From JAVVPO01 sp036655715 (GTDB lineage: Bacteria > Bacillota > Clostridia > Lachnospirales > Cellulosilyticaceae): DNA of 64,000 nt. Numbering within the stretch: the first letter of the stretch is position 1; each line of letters starts with the position of its first letter. The stretch is taken from the NCBI GenBank assembly GCA_036655715.1, contig JAVVPO010000002.1:1-64000 (forward strand), given 5' to 3'. This document shows positions 61,580 to 64,000 of this stretch, piece after piece. The position numbers and the translations under genes were made by a program. Below the pieces are notes generated by a model. The model was not told the DNA's origin and did no database searches. It saw nothing but the letters and a program-made list of their open reading frames with translations.

Positions 61580-62116
61580 ATGGAGCCAAGGAAAAAAGAA
61601 CCAATAGGAATAATAAGAGTGTGGAGTAGAGATATACTCATTGCAGGGATAATCGTTATTATTCTAACTACTTTTTGTGTACAAAGCTTAAGGGTAGTTG
61701 GAGGGTCTATGGCACCTACACTACTTAATGGGCAAATAGTTATTATTAATAAAACTGCCTATAAATTTCGAGAGCCTAAACAAGGTGATATTATAGGGTT
61801 TTATACAGAAAATGTACAAGAGAAAGTTGTAAAGAGAATAGTGGGTATGCCTGGCGACATGATAGATTATAAAGATGGCACATTATACATTAATCAAGTT
61901 CCTTTAGAATATATGGCAGATGAGAAGGTTAGACCAAGGGGAGATATAGATTATCCTTATAAGGTCCCGATGAATGCCTATTTTGTAGTAGGAGATAATA
62001 TAAATAGTAGTATAGATAGTAGATATGAACGCATGGGATGTATTTCAAAAGATAACATTATAGGTGAGATTAGTTTAAGAGTATGGCCGATTTGGATAAA
62101 ACCTTTATTAGAGTAA
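61580..62116 (+). CDS. lepB: Signal peptidase I (first copy)
   Basis: A 178-residue type I signal peptidase. One membrane helix (about 18-38, ILIAGIIVIILTTFCVQSL) is followed by the catalytic serine in GGSMAPTL and the catalytic lysine in VVKRIVGMPGD; a GDNINSSIDSRYE box follows. It cleaves signal peptides outside the membrane. The ATG at 61580 is chosen since the earlier in-frame start lies on the rplS terminator. It flanks rbgA together with a second copy. Confidence 0.93.
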   Translation: MEPRKKEPIGIIRVWSRDILIAGIIVIILTTFCVQSLRVVGGSMAPTLLNGQIVIINKTAYKFREPKQGDIIGFYTENVQEKVVKRIVGMPGDMIDYKDGTLYINQVPLEYMADEKVRPRGDIDYPYKVPMNAYFVVGDNINSSIDSRYERMGCISKDNIIGEISLRVWPIWIKPLLE

Positions 62117-62160
62117 CATAGGCACATACATAAATAATACAGAATAAAGGAGAAAAAATT

Positions 62161-63168
62161 ATGTTGATACAATGGTATCCAGGTCATATGACAAAAACAA
62201 AAAGATTAATAGAGGATAATATAAAATTAGTAGATATAGTTATTGAACTATTAGACGCAAGAGCTCCTCACAGTACTAAAAATCCAGATATAGATAAATT
62301 AGCAGGGCATAAGCCAAGAGTTATTGTTCTGAATAAAGCAGATTTAGCTGACCCAGACATAACACAACAATGGATTAAGTGGTATAGTAGCACGAATGTA
62401 AAAGTAATTCCAGTTATTTCTACATCAGGAAAAGGAATTAAAGACGTAGCGAAGCTAGCTGAAGAAATGCTTCAGGAAAAGATAGACAGAGATAGAGCAA
62501 GAGGAAGAATTTATAGACCTATTAGAGCTATGATAGTAGGAATACCTAACGTAGGTAAATCTACTTTTATCAATAGTTTAGTAGGAAAAGGATCTACAAA
62601 AACAGGAGATAAGCCTGGAGTAACTCGTGGTAAGCAATGGGTTAAAATTAAAAAAGGCTTTGAGCTTTTAGATATGCCAGGTATTTTATGGCCAAAGTTT
62701 GAAGATCAAGTAGTTGCTATGAGACTTGCTTACTTAGGTTCAATTAAAGATGATATTTTAGATGTTAGAGAGCTTGCTATTAACTTCTTAAGTCATGGAC
62801 AAATGTACTTTAGTCCAAAGATAGAAGAAAGATATAAAATAGAGATACAAGCCGATATGCAGCCTTATGAGATATTTGAAGCTATTGCTAAAAAAAGAGG
62901 TTTTATTGCTGCTAAGGGAGCCATAGATGAATATAGAACATCTAATATTTTGTTTGATGAATTTAGAGCGGGTAAAATAGGTCATATTACATTGGAATCA
63001 CCAGCTATGGTTCAAGAGGCAAAAGAAAAGGCAGAAAGAGAAGCAAAAGAAAAAGCTGATGCTGAAAAAGCTGCTAGAGCGAAATCAAGAGCAGAAAGAG
63101 AAGCAAGAGAAGCGGCTAAGCTAGCAGAAGAAGAAGAGAAAATTAAATCTTATCAAATAAATAAGTGA
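62161..63168 (+). CDS. rbgA: Ribosome biogenesis GTPase RbgA (YlqF)
   Basis: A 335-residue circularly permuted GTPase. The start IQWYPGHMTKTKRLIEDN is diagnostic; G4 VLNKADL precedes G1 GIPNVGKSTFIN and G3 DMPGILWP. The ANTAR-like RNA-binding part spans about 200-280. RbgA lets the 50S subunit mature by promoting late protein binding. The last 55 residues are an Ala/Glu/Lys/Arg-rich helix (EREAKEKADAEKAARAKSR), absent from the usual 280-residue protein. AAAGGAGAA lies before the ATG. Confidence 0.95.
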   Translation: MLIQWYPGHMTKTKRLIEDNIKLVDIVIELLDARAPHSTKNPDIDKLAGHKPRVIVLNKADLADPDITQQWIKWYSSTNVKVIPVISTSGKGIKDVAKLAEEMLQEKIDRDRARGRIYRPIRAMIVGIPNVGKSTFINSLVGKGSTKTGDKPGVTRGKQWVKIKKGFELLDMPGILWPKFEDQVVAMRLAYLGSIKDDILDVRELAINFLSHGQMYFSPKIEERYKIEIQADMQPYEIFEAIAKKRGFIAAKGAIDEYRTSNILFDEFRAGKIGHITLESPAMVQEAKEKAEREAKEKADAEKAARAKSRAEREAREAAKLAEEEEKIKSYQINK

Positions 63169-63181
63169 GATATAGAAAAGA

Positions 63182-63724
63182 GTGAGAGTGTTGGATAAAG
63201 GGATTAAGAGCGTAAGAAACTTTTTAGAGTTTATTAAAGAGCCTATGTTAGCTGTAATAGCAGCTTTATTAATTTCACAATTTATTATGGCTCATACTAA
63301 GATACCAACGGGGTCAATGATATCAACAATTAATATAGGAGATCATCTTATTGTAAATAGACTGCCTTATTACTATAGAGATCCTCAAAGAGAAGAACTT
63401 ATTGTCTTTAGACATGAGGGACAAAATCTTATTAAGCGGGTAATTGGTGAGCCAGGAGATAGGATAGATATTTATGATGGGAAGGTCTTTATTAATGATG
63501 AAGAATTAGATGAAACCACATATATTAGAGTATTTGAAAGTACAGAAGCCCAACATGAACTAGACTTCCCTTATACTGTGCCAGAAGATTATTATTTTGT
63601 TATGGGAGACAATAGGCAAGAAAGTTATGATAGTAGATACTTTGGGCCTATACACAGAGATACTATCTTTGCAAAAGGTGGATTTAGAATTTATCCATTT
63701 GATGCTATTGGAATAGTGAAATAA
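63182..63724 (+). CDS. lepB: Signal peptidase I (second copy)
   Basis: A 180-residue type I signal peptidase with a membrane helix (about 20-38, MLAVIAALLISQFIMA), the catalytic serine in PTGSMISTI and the lysine in LIKRVIGEPGD; MGDNRQESYDSRYFG is typical. It starts at GTG, at 63182 or 63188. It differs clearly from the copy at 61580, so the two are not a recent duplication. Two copies may differ in timing or substrates. Confidence 0.93.
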   Translation: MRVLDKGIKSVRNFLEFIKEPMLAVIAALLISQFIMAHTKIPTGSMISTINIGDHLIVNRLPYYYRDPQREELIVFRHEGQNLIKRVIGEPGDRIDIYDGKVFINDEELDETTYIRVFESTEAQHELDFPYTVPEDYYFVMGDNRQESYDSRYFGPIHRDTIFAKGGFRIYPFDAIGIVK

Positions 63725-63744
63725 TTAATTTAAGGTAGGAAAAT

Positions 63745-64000
63745 ATGAAAATAGCAGAAGTAGAACAAATTCTTAAAGAAATATCTATAGAAGCATTAGA
63801 ATTTAAAATTCAAGAATTTATGGATGACGAAAGACAAGGCGTCGTTAAAATATGTGATAAATATAGACGAAAGCTTGAAAAGTATCATAAAGAACTAAGT
63901 GAATGGGAATTTAAATTAGAATTTGATAGAGTTTTCCATCAAAATCAGTATATCTATGTAGGTGTAGATGAAGTAGGGCGAGGTCCATTAGCAGGGCCAG
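63745..64000 (+). CDS. rnhB: Ribonuclease HII, 5' part (cut by the window edge)
   Basis: The first 85 codons. An N-terminal helical extension of about 68 residues, as in Firmicute RNase HII, leads into YIYVGVDEVGRGPLAGP, which holds the catalytic DE pair. The enzyme removes ribonucleotides from DNA. AAGGTAGGA lies before the ATG. It continues the lepB-rbgA-lepB run, matching the Bacillus order rplS-lepB-ylqF-rnhB. Confidence 0.93.
   Translation, partial: MKIAEVEQILKEISIEALEFKIQEFMDDERQGVVKICDKYRRKLEKYHKELSEWEFKLEFDRVFHQNQYIYVGVDEVGRGPLAGP

Noticed and set aside
1..64000. tRNA, rRNA, insertion sequences, prophage, toxin-antitoxin or defence genes
   Set aside because: Looked for on both strands; no sequence with convincing features was found.

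Overview
The window is a 64 kb piece of an AT-rich, Gram-positive, endospore-forming anaerobe of the class Clostridia. Gene content and order suggest a Lachnospirales relative, perhaps Cellulosilyticum-like; this placement is inference, since no rRNA lies in the window. Supporting signs are strong AGGAGG-type ribosome sites, sigma-A promoters with 17-base spacers, spoVM and ylbJ, two type I signal peptidases, a CarD regulator, the L19 leader RNA and a typical low-GC Firmicute housekeeping order.

The first 24 kb is a loose set of single genes and short units. It holds a divergent hcp / Crp-Fnr regulator pair (hcp appears frameshifted at the window edge), an AbgT-type transporter, a tiny YjfB-family gene, mutY, a MATE pump, a FUSC-like membrane protein and a DUF1540 protein. 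A phosphotransferase (PTS) locus follows, then dinB, a HAD phosphatase, a TIM-barrel protein, carD, a polysaccharide deacetylase, a PfkB kinase, a Prx6-type peroxiredoxin, pepT, a glycine/proline-repeat protein interrupted by 100 Ns, a CDF metal transporter, a CNNM/CorC-type protein and rqcH. Convergent pairs often share long bidirectional terminators, and several genes end inside the hairpin.

From 24 kb to the end the window is a conserved housekeeping backbone, mostly on the + strand. The order is yicC-gmk-rpoZ-priA-def-fmt-Zn protease-rsmB-rlmN-PP2C-prkC-rsgA-rpe-thiN-(small membrane protein)-spoVM, rpmB (-), asp23-fakA-recG-rsmD-coaD-coiled coil, ylbJ and tmcAL (-), pta-ackA, yceD-rpmF-plsX-acpP-rnc-smc-ftsY, ylxM-ffh-rpsP-khpA-rimM-trmD-rplS-lepB-rbgA-lepB-rnhB (cut by the edge). 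Together these cover tRNA and rRNA modification, ribosome assembly, the signal recognition particle, acetate formation, phospholipid start-up and PASTA-kinase signalling.

The most unusual part is the PTS locus (7084-9830). A strong promoter leads into a GlcT/LicT-type antiterminator target (RAT) overlapping a terminator. Behind it lie a 24-codon remnant that looks like HPr with its middle removed (no active histidine), an intact ptsI, the first 34 codons of a GlcT-like antiterminator ending in a stop, and the last stretch of a PTS IIC domain joined to a complete EIIA-Glc domain. The regulatory RNA survives while its regulator and two of its targets have been cut down. A second notable point is the N gap at 18662-18761, flanked by 55 identical bases, which looks like an assembly junction inside a 36-bp repeat array. 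I found no CRISPR array, transposase, prophage, rRNA or tRNA, and nothing that I can claim as a wholly new defence or biosynthetic system.
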